Source: an uncultured Alphaproteobacteria bacterium
GTDB taxonomy: Bacteria > Pseudomonadota > Alphaproteobacteria > HIMB59 > GCA-002718135
NCBI GenBank assembly: GCA_902580765.1
Contig: CACHLW010000003.1
Location: 72,168 to 107,051 of the forward strand
DNA length: 34,884 nt
Reading direction: 5' to 3'
The first letter of the stretch is position 1. Every line of letters begins with the position of its first letter. The translations under genes and the position numbers were made by a program. Of this stretch, positions 1 to 8,824 are shown piece by piece. The notes under the pieces are model-generated. The model saw only the letters and a program-made list of their open reading frames with translations, made no database searches and was not told where the DNA came from.

Positions 1-491
1 CTGGTCATAATTTTGAACATGAAATTGCTTACGCAACTTCAAACAGCGCCTTAGGAAGCATTGATATCAATAGAGGTGATACTTTAATAGGTTGGGATAC
101 GGATCAATTCCCAAATAATCCTGCAGACTTAATTATGTCATTTTATTTTATTTTTAAAAATGGCGGCTTAGGTCAAGGAGGCATGAACTTTGATGCAAAA
201 ATAAGAAGACAATCTATTGACGCTGAAGATTTATTCCATGCTCATATTGGAGGCATGGATGTTTGTGCAAAAACACTTATTGCTGTTGAAAAATTAATGA
301 ATGATAATGTTATTCCTAAGTTTATTGAAGATAGATATTCAGATTGGAATAAAGAATTGGGTCAGCTTATTCATAATAAAGATACTGGATTAGATGATAT
401 AAATAAAAAAGTTATCGACGATAATATTGAACCAGAACCTCGTTCAGGAAGACAAGAATATCTGGAAAATATCTTAAATAAATATTTGTAG
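1..491 (+). CDS. xylA: Xylose isomerase, C-terminal part (5' end outside window)
   Basis: Converts D-xylose to D-xylulose (and often glucose to fructose) in the cytoplasm, using two divalent metals. The frame is open from base 3, upstream of the first ATG at 135, so the gene is cut by the window edge and does not start at 135. About 162 of the usual roughly 437 residues are visible. Family landmarks in order are GHNFEHE, LGSIDINRGD, GWDTDQFP, the metal-binding block NFDAKIRRQS and HIGGMD, then the usual ending GRQEYLE. These belong to the longer class II enzymes. Its upstream partners are not visible; ribF follows after 42 bases. Nothing suggests inactivation in the part seen. Confidence 0.96.
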   Translation, partial: GHNFEHEIAYATSNSALGSIDINRGDTLIGWDTDQFPNNPADLIMSFYFIFKNGGLGQGGMNFDAKIRRQSIDAEDLFHAHIGGMDVCAKTLIAVEKLMNDNVIPKFIEDRYSDWNKELGQLIHNKDTGLDDINKKVIDDNIEPEPRSGRQEYLENILNKYL

Positions 492-533
492 TTACTAACC
501 ATAAGTTTCTATACTAATTGATTTATAAATATT

Positions 534-1463
534 ATGAAAATTTATAAATTAGATACAGCATCAGATTTTGAAAAATTAAACCTTTGTCTTGCAATAGGTA
601 ATTTTGATGGAATACATAAAGGGCACCAAGAAATAATAAATAAAATTAAGGAGATTGCATCAAACAATAATTTATTATCTTCTATAATGAGTTTTAATCC
701 TCATCCTCGTATTTACTTTAATCAAATTAATGAGCCTTTTAATATTTATACTCAAAGTGATAAAATAAATTTTCTTGAACAATTGGGTTTAGATATATTT
801 ATAGATTTTTCTTTTGATAACAATCTATCAATATTATCAGCTGATGATTTTATAACTAAAATTCTAATTGATAAATTAAATATTAAATACTTAGTTATAG
901 GTTCTGACTTTAAGTTTGGAAAAGACAGAAAAGGTAATTTTAAAACATTAGAAAAGTATGCTGAAAAAAATAATTTTAAAATTCATTTAATCGATCCTAT
1001 TATGCTTGCTGATAAATCTGATAAATATTCATCTTCAATAATTCGATCACAAATAAAAGATGGTTATATGGAAGATGTTACTGAGTCTTTAGGAAGACCT
1101 TGGCATATGCATGGAACAATAATTGAAGGTGATAAAAGAGCTAGAGAAATCAATTTTCCGACTGCCAATATGATACCAGATCAACACATGTTACCCAAAA
1201 GAGGTGTTTACTGTGTGGAAGTGCTGTTAGAGGGTAAAAAATACAAAGGTGTTTCAAATTTTGGTTTAAGGCCAACAGTCGATGGAAGCAAACTCCTTCT
1301 AGAGACACATATGTTTAATTTTAGTGAAGAAATATATGGTAAAGAATTGACTGTTGAATTCCTTACATTTATTAGGTCTGAACAAAAATTTAATAATTTT
1401 GAAGAACTAACTAAGCAAATTAACAAAGATATAAATACAGCTAAAGAATATCATCAACTATAA
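534..1463 (+). CDS. ribF: Bifunctional riboflavin kinase / FAD synthetase
   Basis: Makes FMN from riboflavin and ATP, then FAD from FMN and ATP, in the cytoplasm. The 309-residue length is normal for RibF. The N-terminal nucleotidyltransferase half carries GNFDGIHKGH at residues 22-31, with the HxGH nucleotide-binding motif, and then SFNPHPR. The C-terminal riboflavin-kinase half begins near residue 186 with LGRPWHMHGTIIEGDKRAR and FPTAN. Its stop TAA (1461-1463) shares one base with the ATG of ileS, so the two are probably translationally coupled. The ribF-ileS-lspA order is common in bacteria. Confidence 0.97.
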   Translation: MKIYKLDTASDFEKLNLCLAIGNFDGIHKGHQEIINKIKEIASNNNLLSSIMSFNPHPRIYFNQINEPFNIYTQSDKINFLEQLGLDIFIDFSFDNNLSILSADDFITKILIDKLNIKYLVIGSDFKFGKDRKGNFKTLEKYAEKNNFKIHLIDPIMLADKSDKYSSSIIRSQIKDGYMEDVTESLGRPWHMHGTIIEGDKRAREINFPTANMIPDQHMLPKRGVYCVEVLLEGKKYKGVSNFGLRPTVDGSKLLLETHMFNFSEEIYGKELTVEFLTFIRSEQKFNNFEELTKQINKDINTAKEYHQL

Positions 1464-4237
1464 TGGAATATAAAGATACAATTTTTCTTCCCAAAACATC
1501 TTTTGAAATGAGAGCTAACCTTCCATCAAAAGAACCTGCAATAATAGAGGAGTGGGATAAAGAAAATATTTTTAAAAAGCTAAGAGATAAATCTAAAGGT
1601 AGAGAAAAATTTGTTCTTCATGATGGTCCACCATATGCAAATGGACATATTCATATGGGGACAGCTCTTAATAAAATTTTAAAAGATGTCATTGTGCGAA
1701 CTCAACAAATGGCAGGTAAAGACTCAATTTATGTACCTGGATGGGATTGTCACGGTTTACCAATTGAATGGAAAATAGAAGAAGAATATAGAAAAAAAGG
1801 AAAGAACAAGGATGATGTCCCAACTGTTCAATTTAGAAATGAGTGTAGAGAGTTTGCAGAAAAATGGATCGATATCCAAAAAAAAGAGTTTAGGCGACTT
1901 GGTGTTGAAGGAGATTGGGAAAATCCTTACCTCACAATGTCAAATCAAGCAGAAGCACAAATTGTTCGAGAGCTTGGAAAATTTTTACTTGATGAAAGTT
2001 TGTATAAAGGAGCAAAACCAGTTCTCTGGTCTGTTGTAGAAAAAACAGCTCTAGCTGACGCTGAAGTTGAATATGAAGATCATACGTCCAACACTATATA
2101 TGTTAAATTTTTAATTAAAAATTCTACGGATAAAGATTTAATTGATTCTAATATTGTTATTTGGACAACAACTCCTTGGACGATTCCAGGTAACAGAGCT
2201 CTGGCTTATGGTAAAGAATTAGATTATTCACTCATTGTTGTTGAAGAATTAGAAGAAAATAGTTTAGTCAAAAAAAATGATAAATTAATATTTGCATCAG
2301 AACTTTTAGAAAGTGTAACTGAAGAAATTGGAATAAAAAAATTTAGTACAAAAAAGAAATTTAAAGGAGATAATTTATCTTCGTGTGAATGTGAACACCC
2401 GTTTAAACAATTGGGATACGATTTTATTGTAAAACCATTTCATGGGGACTTTGTAAACTTAGAACAGGGTACAGGTGTTGTACATATAGCTCCTGGACAC
2501 GGAGATGATGACTATGTTTTAGGGATAGAAAATAATGTTGATATTGTTCAGACAGTTCAAGATGATGGAAAATATAATCAACATGCTGTTGGTTTTGAAG
2601 GTGAGCATATTTATAAAGTAGATCACAAAATTGCAGATAAATTAGAAGAATTTTCAAAATTATTATTTAAAGGGACGCTTCGTCATAGCTACCCACATTC
2701 ATGGAGATCTAAAGCTCCTCTTATTTATAGAAATACTCCACAATGGTTCATTTCCATGGAAAAAAATAATTTAAGAGACATTGCTCTTAAATCAATTGAT
2801 GAAACTATTTTCTATCCTCCTCAAGGCCAAACAAGGCTTAGATCAATGATTGAAACTAGACCAGATTGGTGTGTCTCCAGACAAAGAGTATGGGGTGTAC
2901 CTTTACCATTATTTGTAAACAAAAAAACGGGTCAGCCTTTAAGAGATGAAAATATTATCAATAGAATAGCTGACATATATGAAAAAGATGGAAGCAATAC
3001 ATGGTTTACTGAAGATCCACAAAGATTTTTAGGTGATGAATATTCACTTGATGATTATGAACAGGTAAAAGATGTCGTTGAAGTATGGTTCGATAGCGGT
3101 TCCACACATGCTTTTTGTCTAGAACAAAGAGAAGATTTGAAATGGCCTGCATCAATGTATTTAGAAGGAAGTGACCAACATAGAGGTTGGTTTCATTCAT
3201 CTCTTTTAGAGTCTTCGGGAACTAGAGGAAAAGCACCATATGAAAGTGTTTTAACCCACGGCTTTGTTGTTGATGGAAGAGGTCGTAAAATGTCTAAATC
3301 TCTAGGTAACGTTATTTCTCCAGATGATATTTTAAAAAAATATGGAGTAGATATTTTAAGATTGTGGGTAGTCGCATCTGATTATTATGATGATCTGAAG
3401 CTTGATAATGCTATCCTCCAATCACAAGCTGAGTCTTATAGAAGAATAAGAAATACCTTTCGTTTTTTAATTGGCAATTTAAATGAATTTACTAAAGAGG
3501 AAGTTATTGATGAGAGTGAGTTTCCAGAGTTAGAAAAATATCTTCTTCATCGATTGTGGGAAGTTGATCAAGTTGTTCAAAAATGTGTATCAACATTTAA
3601 CTTTCACTTGATGTTTACAACACTATTAAACTTTTGCTCAACTGATCTATCAGCTTTTTATTTTGATATTAGAAAGGACACTATATATTGTGATAGTAAA
3701 GAATCGGTTAAAAGAAGATCTACTAGAACTCTATTAAATATAATTTTTAATCATTTAGTAAGATGGTTTGCGCCATCTATTTCCTTTACCTCTGAAGAAG
3801 CGTGGAAAGCTATGGGCAATAAAGAAAGTATACACCTACAAGATTTTTTACATTGTAAAAATGAATATGAAGATAATCAATTAAATGAAAAATGGAATTT
3901 AATTAAAAATATTAGGAAAGTTGCCACTGGAGCAATTGAGAAAATCAGAGAAGAAAAAATTATACGTTCAAGCTTAGAAGCTCATTTAGATATATTTATT
4001 TCTAAAGAAAGTTTTGATAAAATTAATGACGTTATGTTTGATGAAATTGCTATTACTTCATCATATAAAGTACATGTACTTGATGAAAATAGCCAGGGCT
4101 TTTCAATAGATGAAATTGAAAATGTAAAGGTACAAGCATCAAAAGTTAGTGGTCAAAAATGTCAAAGATGCTGGAAATATGAACAAGAATTAATAAAAAA
4201 TGAAATTTGCAATCGTTGTAATGATGCAATAAGTTAA
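1463..4237 (+). CDS. ileS: Isoleucyl-tRNA synthetase
   Basis: Charges tRNA-Ile with isoleucine and edits misactivated valine. At 924 residues it has the normal bacterial length. The HIGH-type motif HIHMG is at residues 62-66 after GPPYANG. KMSKS is at residues 609-613. Between them lies the editing (CP1) insertion with WTTTPWTIPGNRAL. The C-terminus ends in a zinc-finger-like cysteine set (C900, C903, C916, C919) typical of bacterial IleS. The start overlaps the ribF stop by one base, and lspA follows with no gap, so this is a tight operon. Confidence 0.98.
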   Translation: MEYKDTIFLPKTSFEMRANLPSKEPAIIEEWDKENIFKKLRDKSKGREKFVLHDGPPYANGHIHMGTALNKILKDVIVRTQQMAGKDSIYVPGWDCHGLPIEWKIEEEYRKKGKNKDDVPTVQFRNECREFAEKWIDIQKKEFRRLGVEGDWENPYLTMSNQAEAQIVRELGKFLLDESLYKGAKPVLWSVVEKTALADAEVEYEDHTSNTIYVKFLIKNSTDKDLIDSNIVIWTTTPWTIPGNRALAYGKELDYSLIVVEELEENSLVKKNDKLIFASELLESVTEEIGIKKFSTKKKFKGDNLSSCECEHPFKQLGYDFIVKPFHGDFVNLEQGTGVVHIAPGHGDDDYVLGIENNVDIVQTVQDDGKYNQHAVGFEGEHIYKVDHKIADKLEEFSKLLFKGTLRHSYPHSWRSKAPLIYRNTPQWFISMEKNNLRDIALKSIDETIFYPPQGQTRLRSMIETRPDWCVSRQRVWGVPLPLFVNKKTGQPLRDENIINRIADIYEKDGSNTWFTEDPQRFLGDEYSLDDYEQVKDVVEVWFDSGSTHAFCLEQREDLKWPASMYLEGSDQHRGWFHSSLLESSGTRGKAPYESVLTHGFVVDGRGRKMSKSLGNVISPDDILKKYGVDILRLWVVASDYYDDLKLDNAILQSQAESYRRIRNTFRFLIGNLNEFTKEEVIDESEFPELEKYLLHRLWEVDQVVQKCVSTFNFHLMFTTLLNFCSTDLSAFYFDIRKDTIYCDSKESVKRRSTRTLLNIIFNHLVRWFAPSISFTSEEAWKAMGNKESIHLQDFLHCKNEYEDNQLNEKWNLIKNIRKVATGAIEKIREEKIIRSSLEAHLDIFISKESFDKINDVMFDEIAITSSYKVHVLDENSQGFSIDEIENVKVQASKVSGQKCQRCWKYEQELIKNEICNRCNDAIS

Positions 4238-4690
4238 GTGATAAAGATAGCTATACTAGTATCATTAATTTTTTTTGATCTTCTAACTAAGTATTTAATT
4301 CAAGATAATTTGTTTTTAAATCAATCAATAAAAATCAATGAATATTTTGATTTAGTTTATGTTCAGAACTTTGGTGTTTCTTTTGGTTTATTCTCTGGTT
4401 ATGTTTCTCATTGGATATTAATACTTATAGCCTTAATAGTTGTTATATTAATTTTTTATTTATTTATTAAATCAGATAAACAACTAGAAAAACTGGCTTA
4501 TTTCTTTGTTATAATTGGGGCTTTATCAAATATCATTGATAGATTGATAAATAGTTATGTTGTTGATTTTATCTTACTACATTATGAAAATTTTTATTGG
4601 CCAGCATTTAATCTAGCAGATATCTATATTACAATTGGAATTATCATGTTAATAATAAGTTTTTTTATAAAATCAAAAACTGTAAAATGA
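4238..4690 (+). CDS. lspA: Lipoprotein signal peptidase (SPase II)
   Basis: Inner-membrane aspartyl protease that removes signal peptides from diacylglyceryl-modified prolipoproteins. It has 150 residues with several hydrophobic segments. Conserved blocks are LTKYLI near the N-terminus, NFGVSFG (the NxGxxFG motif), SNIIDRL, VVDF (D110) and FNLAD (D128). D110 and D128 are the expected catalytic pair. The usual GN before IDR is SN here, a mild deviation. It starts with GTG at 4238, directly after the ileS TAA. Its TGA overlaps the ATG of the next gene, itself a lipoprotein and so a likely substrate. Confidence 0.95.
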   Translation: MIKIAILVSLIFFDLLTKYLIQDNLFLNQSIKINEYFDLVYVQNFGVSFGLFSGYVSHWILILIALIVVILIFYLFIKSDKQLEKLAYFFVIIGALSNIIDRLINSYVVDFILLHYENFYWPAFNLADIYITIGIIMLIISFFIKSKTVK

Positions 4691-5187
4691 AAAAAGTTAT
4701 TTTTGTAATAATCATTTCCTCAATTTTTCTATCTTCTTGTAATACTATAAGAAGTAGTGCTGGTGTAGAAAGAAAAGTAATAGATGAATATAATGTAGTT
4801 GAAAATCCTCCATTAGTAATTCCACCAAATTTTAATTTACTACCCCCTGATCAAATTAAATCAAAAGATATTGATGATACTGATAGTGAGCTTGCAAAGG
4901 AAATTCTCTTTGGTCTTGATGAAGAAACTGATGAAACACCTTCTGAAAATTCTGTTATCGACAATATTTTAAAAGAAACTGAAGCAGATCAAGTAGATAA
5001 TAGTATCAGGGAAGATCTTGATGGAAACTCAGAAGATGAAATAAGCCAAGATAATAAAGATGTTAAAAGTGAAAATATAGAAGAGCCAAAAAAGAAGAAA
5101 AGATTTTTCTTTTTCAACAGTAAAGAAGAAAATGAAGATGACGAAGAAGGTGAACCTAAAAAGAAAAAAAGATTTTTCTTCTTTTAA
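4687..5187 (+). CDS. DUF3035 / BamF-like outer-membrane lipoprotein
   Basis: Predicted lipoprotein: a basic start, a hydrophobic stretch and the lipobox LSSC, with the lipidated cysteine at residue 18. The following block (VIDEYNVVENPPLVIPPNF, then LLPP) matches alphaproteobacterial DUF3035 proteins, described in Caulobacter as BamF of the beta-barrel assembly machine. The family assignment is from memory of the motif. The tail from about residue 50 is acidic and probably disordered. The C-terminus carries the peptide KKKKRFFFF twice (residues 135-143 and 158-166), the second copy ending the protein. Charged lysines followed by four phenylalanines are very odd for a secreted lipoprotein tail. 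It overlaps lspA by 4 bases. Confidence 0.8.
   Translation: MKKVIFVIIISSIFLSSCNTIRSSAGVERKVIDEYNVVENPPLVIPPNFNLLPPDQIKSKDIDDTDSELAKEILFGLDEETDETPSENSVIDNILKETEADQVDNSIREDLDGNSEDEISQDNKDVKSENIEEPKKKKRFFFFNSKEENEDDEEGEPKKKKRFFFF
5089..5184 (+). repeat. Two in-frame near-palindromic A/T repeats encoding KKKKRFFFF
   Basis: Copies at 5089-5115 and 5158-5184. Each reads as A-rich codons, then AGA, then T-rich codons, so the lysine half and phenylalanine half are the two arms of an inverted repeat. In the second copy AAGAAAAA pairs with TTTTTCTT around a four-base loop. The second copy runs straight into the stop codon and a T-rich stretch, so as RNA it would form an A-U hairpin at the gene end. 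Whether this acts as a weak terminator before pgi is an inference. Confidence 0.7.
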
Positions 5188-5195
5188 TTTTATAA

Positions 5196-6395
5196 ATGGA
5201 AATAAAATACTTTAATTCAAATTTTGACAAAATTACTGAAAATAAAGATACTGATCAAAGTATAACTTATTTAATAGAAAAACTTCCTTCTCTGAATATT
5301 GTTTCAGATAAAAATTTATTAGAAGAAACCATAAAAATTTCAAATCAATTTAAAGAGAAAAAGGAAAAAATAATTGTATTTGGTACAGGAGGTTCAAATT
5401 TAGGAGCTAGAGCATTAAATAATATTATTTCCAATAATAAAATTATCTTAGAATTTTATGATAATGTTGACCCTATTAATTTTGAAAAAAATTTTCAAAA
5501 AATTAATTTTGATCTAACTGGCTTCTTGGTTATTTCAAAATCGGGTACTACACCAGAGACATTATCTCAATTTTCATGTCTCTATCAAAAGGCAATAGAA
5601 GCTAAAAAAGTTGAAGCATTTTTTTCAAATACTCTAATCATAACTGAATTTAAAGAATCACCACTTTATAAAATTGCAAAAGATAATAATTGTTTACTAT
5701 TAGAGCATCATAAAGATGTTGGAGGTAGATATTCTATATTTACCAATGTTGGTATAGTTCCTGCAATCATTTCTGGATTAAATATAGATGCACTTTTTGG
5801 TGGAGCATCTGAAGTAATTAATAATATTGATAATTACAAACCGTACGATCTTGGAAGATATTTAACTCAAAAAGAAAATGTAAAATTTACTAATAATGTT
5901 TTAATGACATATTCTGATTCACTTTATTTTTTTGGAAAATGGTATCTGCAACTTTGGGCAGAAAGTATTGGAAAAAATAATAAAGGTATTACAGCAATTC
6001 ATTCAGTAGGGACCACTGATCAACATAGTCAATTACAACTGTATTTAGATGGACCTAAAGATAAATATTTCACCTTTATCACTACAGATCATTCAAATAA
6101 GGGCATAAAAATTAATAATAATATGTTTGAAAATACCGATATTGACTATTTTAAAGATAAAACAATGGGAGATCTAATGGAAGCTGAACAGCGCGCAACC
6201 ATTGAAACTTTTAAATTAAATAATTTTAGTTTTAGAGAAATCTATATTCCTAAAATAGATGAACAAAACTTAGGTAAATTATTATCTTTTAGTATAATAG
6301 AAACAATTGCTTCCTGTATGTATTTAGATGTTGATCCTTTCGATCAACCTGCTGTTGAACAAGGTAAAAAACTAACTAAAACTTATTTAAGATAA
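5196..6395 (+). CDS. pgi: Glucose-6-phosphate isomerase
   Basis: Interconverts glucose-6-phosphate and fructose-6-phosphate in glycolysis and gluconeogenesis. The sugar-phosphate-binding SIS fold shows GTGGSNLGARAL (about residues 63-74), KSGTTPET (115-122) and the C-terminal signature DQPAVEQGKKLTK. At 399 residues it is much shorter than the roughly 550-residue E. coli-type enzyme, and resembles the compact forms of other bacteria. Its gene follows the lipoprotein by 8 bases and overlaps the 3' end of the opposing rsmD gene by 9 bases. With xylA just upstream, sugar-phosphate metabolism is represented at this end of the window. Confidence 0.95.
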   Translation: MEIKYFNSNFDKITENKDTDQSITYLIEKLPSLNIVSDKNLLEETIKISNQFKEKKEKIIVFGTGGSNLGARALNNIISNNKIILEFYDNVDPINFEKNFQKINFDLTGFLVISKSGTTPETLSQFSCLYQKAIEAKKVEAFFSNTLIITEFKESPLYKIAKDNNCLLLEHHKDVGGRYSIFTNVGIVPAIISGLNIDALFGGASEVINNIDNYKPYDLGRYLTQKENVKFTNNVLMTYSDSLYFFGKWYLQLWAESIGKNNKGITAIHSVGTTDQHSQLQLYLDGPKDKYFTFITTDHSNKGIKINNNMFENTDIDYFKDKTMGDLMEAEQRATIETFKLNNFSFREIYIPKIDEQNLGKLLSFSIIETIASCMYLDVDPFDQPAVEQGKKLTKTYLR

Positions 6396-6947
6396 TTTAA
6401 AAATATAAATTATTGTTTTACCGTAAGTTTTTTTTTGAAGCAGATTTAAATTTTCTGGAATTACAATATTATCTTTCACACCCGTTTCTAAACCAATCAC
6501 GGTAGTATTTTTAATGTTAGTTGATAAATTTTCTAAAAGATTTGTTAAATTATACTTTGCATATGGTGGATCAATATAAACAACTGAAATATTTTGAAAT
6601 TCTATTTCTAATTTAGAATGAATAAGGTCTTCTTCATAAATTTTAAATTGATTATTTTTACAAATACTTAAACAATTTTTTTTTAAAATTTTAAGAACTT
6701 CAATATTATTTTCAAAAAAAATTACTTCACTCATGCCTCTAGAAATTGCTTCTAAACCCATAGTGCCAATTCCTGCAAAAAGATCTAAAAAAATTCTATT
6801 TTTATATAATTCGATAGAATTTTTGATTGCATAACTTTCAATAATTGAAAAAAAAGCTTCTCTTTTTAGAGAAGAAGTTGGTCTTACAAAATCATTAATG
6901 CTAGCTAATTTTTTTTTCTTAAACTTCCCTCCAGTAATCCGTATCAT
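6387..6947 (-). CDS. rsmD: 16S rRNA (guanine-966-N2) methyltransferase
   Basis: Methylates G966 of 16S rRNA during 30S assembly using S-adenosylmethionine. It has 186 residues, normal for RsmD. Seen: start MIRITGGKFK, then VRPTSSLKREAFFSI, the SAM-binding loop FAGIGTMGLEA (57-67), and the catalytic DPPY (126-129). It is the last gene of a three-gene minus-strand run, overlapping the preceding pseudouridine synthase gene by 4 bases. Its 3' end overlaps pgi tail to tail by 9 bases. Confidence 0.94.
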   Translation of the reverse strand: MIRITGGKFKKKKLASINDFVRPTSSLKREAFFSIIESYAIKNSIELYKNRIFLDLFAGIGTMGLEAISRGMSEVIFFENNIEVLKILKKNCLSICKNNQFKIYEEDLIHSKLEIEFQNISVVYIDPPYAKYNLTNLLENLSTNIKNTTVIGLETGVKDNIVIPENLNLLQKKTYGKTIIYIFKLS

Positions 6948-7636
6948 TTGCTAATTGAATTTAATTTTTGAAATTGCCCTTCTTTAAGTCTTCCCAGCTT
7001 ATAAGGACCATATCGAATTCTTATTAATTTAATTATATTCCATGAAAAATAATTACAAATATTTCTAATTTCTCTATTTTTTCCTTCTGTAAGTTTAAAA
7101 ATTAACCAACTATGATTTTTTATCTTTTTTTCAAAGGCAACTTTAATTTTTTTATATTTTATTTCTTTAATTTTAATGCCTTTATTTATTTTTTGTAAAT
7201 CAGTATTTTGCACATTGCTATTTATACAAACTCTATAGACCCGCTCAACATTTGAAGATGGATGTTCTAAATATCTTGAATAATCACCATTATTAGTTAG
7301 TAAGATCAACCCTTCACTCATATAATCCAATCTTCCAACACTTATTAATTGACCGACATTTTTAGGTAATAAATCAAAAATTTTTTTTCTACCTAAATTA
7401 TCTTTTGTACTACAAATATATTTTATTGGTTTGTATAACTTCCATACTTCAATTTTATTTTCTTTTTTAACAATTTTATTATTAACTTTAATTATATCTA
7501 AATTACTTACTTTATGACTTGGATGAACGCATACTTTATTATTAATTTTAATTTTTTTTTCTACAATTAATTTTTCTGCTTCTCTTCGTGAACATATTCC
7601 AGCACTTGATAAATATTTTGAAATTCTAATATTCAC
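6944..7636 (-). CDS. RluB/RsuA-family rRNA pseudouridine synthase
   Basis: Isomerises a specific uridine in rRNA to pseudouridine. It has 230 residues. The N-terminal S4 RNA-binding domain covers residues 1-50 (RISKYLSSAGICSRREAE). The catalytic domain has GRLDYMSEGL at residues 101-110, with the catalytic aspartate D104, followed by LLTNNGD and EGKNREIRNICNYF. The family includes RluB, RluE, RluF and RsuA. An S4 domain with this length fits RluB or RsuA, but I cannot fix the target position. It overlaps its neighbours by 4 bases on both sides (ATGA junctions), so the three genes are likely co-translated. Confidence 0.92.
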   Translation of the reverse strand: MNIRISKYLSSAGICSRREAEKLIVEKKIKINNKVCVHPSHKVSNLDIIKVNNKIVKKENKIEVWKLYKPIKYICSTKDNLGRKKIFDLLPKNVGQLISVGRLDYMSEGLILLTNNGDYSRYLEHPSSNVERVYRVCINSNVQNTDLQKINKGIKIKEIKYKKIKVAFEKKIKNHSWLIFKLTEGKNREIRNICNYFSWNIIKLIRIRYGPYKLGRLKEGQFQKLNSISK

Positions 7637-8331
7637 TTTGTTTCACTAATAAAATTTTTAATTATTTTTATATCATATTTTGTAATTAAAAATTCAGGAT
7701 GCCATTGTAAGCCAATACACCATTTGTGTTTTTTATGCTCAATTCCTTCAATAACACCATCATTTGCTGTACATGAAACAGTTAAGTTCTTACCTACTTT
7801 TTTTACTGACTGATGATGTGCACTATTAACATTTATTTTTTGAGTTCCACATATTTTGTGTAGTTGAGTATTTTTTGAAATATTAATACTATGACTAGTT
7901 TGATTTCTTGGATTCATTTGTTCATGGTTTATCGGATCTCTTTTTAAATCTTGTATCAATGTTCCACCGCATGCAACGTTGATAAGTTGTGCACCACCAC
8001 AAATTCCCAATATAGGTTTTTTATATTTAAAAAATTTATTGAAAATATTTAATTCAAAATTTGTTCTTTTATTTTTAATGTTTTTAGATTGAGTATTACT
8101 TGTTTTATATAATTTGGGATTAATATCAAAATCTCCTCCAGTAATAATGAGACCATCAATTAAATGACAAAAATCATCAATATATTTTTTTTCATGTAAT
8201 AAAGGAAACGGAATAGCATTAAATTTTGTTAAAGAAGTTAAGTAATTTTCCCTTAATGCATACCATGGAAATTTTGAATATGTTTTCTTTTTTTCACTAT
8301 CAAGAGTTATTCCAATAATTGGTTTTTTCAT
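7633..8331 (-). CDS. Class I glutamine-amidotransferase-fold hydrolase, PuuD-like (peptidase C26)
   Basis: Probably hydrolyses a gamma-glutamyl bond, as PuuD does with gamma-glutamyl-GABA in putrescine breakdown. It has 232 residues. The nucleophile elbow GICGGAQ contains C111. The other triad members lie in QWHPEF (H211, E213). GLIITGGDFDINP near residue 60 is typical of the PuuD group rather than of biosynthetic amidotransferases. No other polyamine gene is nearby, so the substrate is inferred from the family only. It is first in the minus-strand run with rsmD, divergent from tadA across about 40 bases that must hold both promoters. Confidence 0.87.
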   Translation of the reverse strand: MKKPIIGITLDSEKKKTYSKFPWYALRENYLTSLTKFNAIPFPLLHEKKYIDDFCHLIDGLIITGGDFDINPKLYKTSNTQSKNIKNKRTNFELNIFNKFFKYKKPILGICGGAQLINVACGGTLIQDLKRDPINHEQMNPRNQTSHSINISKNTQLHKICGTQKINVNSAHHQSVKKVGKNLTVSCTANDGVIEGIEHKKHKWCIGLQWHPEFLITKYDIKIIKNFISETK

Positions 8332-8371
8332 TATAATTCAATTATAATGTACAACATAAGTGTGTTCCAGA

Positions 8372-8824
8372 ATGAACGTTGATTTTTTTATGAAAGAAGC
8401 AATTATTGAAGCAGGTAAAGCTTATAATTTAAATGAGGTACCAGTTGGGGGAATACTTGTTGATAATTTAACAAACAAAATTGTAGCCAGAAGTTATAAT
8501 TCAGTGAATAAAGATAAAAATGCTCTTAAGCATTGTGAATTAAATCTAATTCAAGAAACTTGCGAAAAACTAAAGCTTAAATACTTAGAAAATATGACAT
8601 TATTTGTTACATTGGAACCATGCACAATGTGCGCTAGTGCAATAAGTGAAGTACATATTAAAAATGTTTATTTTGGTGCGTATGATGAAAAAAATGGAGG
8701 AATTGAAAAACTTCGAGTTGCTTTTCAAAGAGAAAATATATTTACGCCAACCATTTATGGTGGCATTATGGAAAAAGAATGTAGTAATTTATTAAAAAAA
8801 TTTTTTAAAAATATAGATGATTGA
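8372..8824 (+). CDS. tadA: tRNA-specific adenosine deaminase
   Basis: Deaminates the wobble adenosine A34 to inosine, classically in tRNA-Arg(ACG). I chose the ATG at 8372 (150 residues), since MNVDFFMKEAI matches the usual TadA start. An in-frame GTG at 8360 would add four residues. Zinc-deaminase motifs are present: NEVPVGGILVDN, then HCE (ligand H and proton-shuttle E), and EPCTMC (two cysteine ligands). Most TadA proteins have HAE, so the cysteine in HCE is unusual although the functional H and E remain. GAYDEKNGGIE matches the later family block. It overlaps xseA by 8 bases. A related nucleoside or guanine deaminase is less likely. Confidence 0.9.
   Translation: MNVDFFMKEAIIEAGKAYNLNEVPVGGILVDNLTNKIVARSYNSVNKDKNALKHCELNLIQETCEKLKLKYLENMTLFVTLEPCTMCASAISEVHIKNVYFGAYDEKNGGIEKLRVAFQRENIFTPTIYGGIMEKECSNLLKKFFKNIDD

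Noticed and set aside
135-491. A complete 118-residue protein starting at 135.
   Set aside because: The frame is open to the window edge with conserved xylose isomerase motifs upstream of 135, so this is an internal methionine.
8360-8371. GTG at 8360 as the tadA start.
   Set aside because: It adds four unconserved residues; the ATG at 8372 matches the usual protein start. Not excluded.
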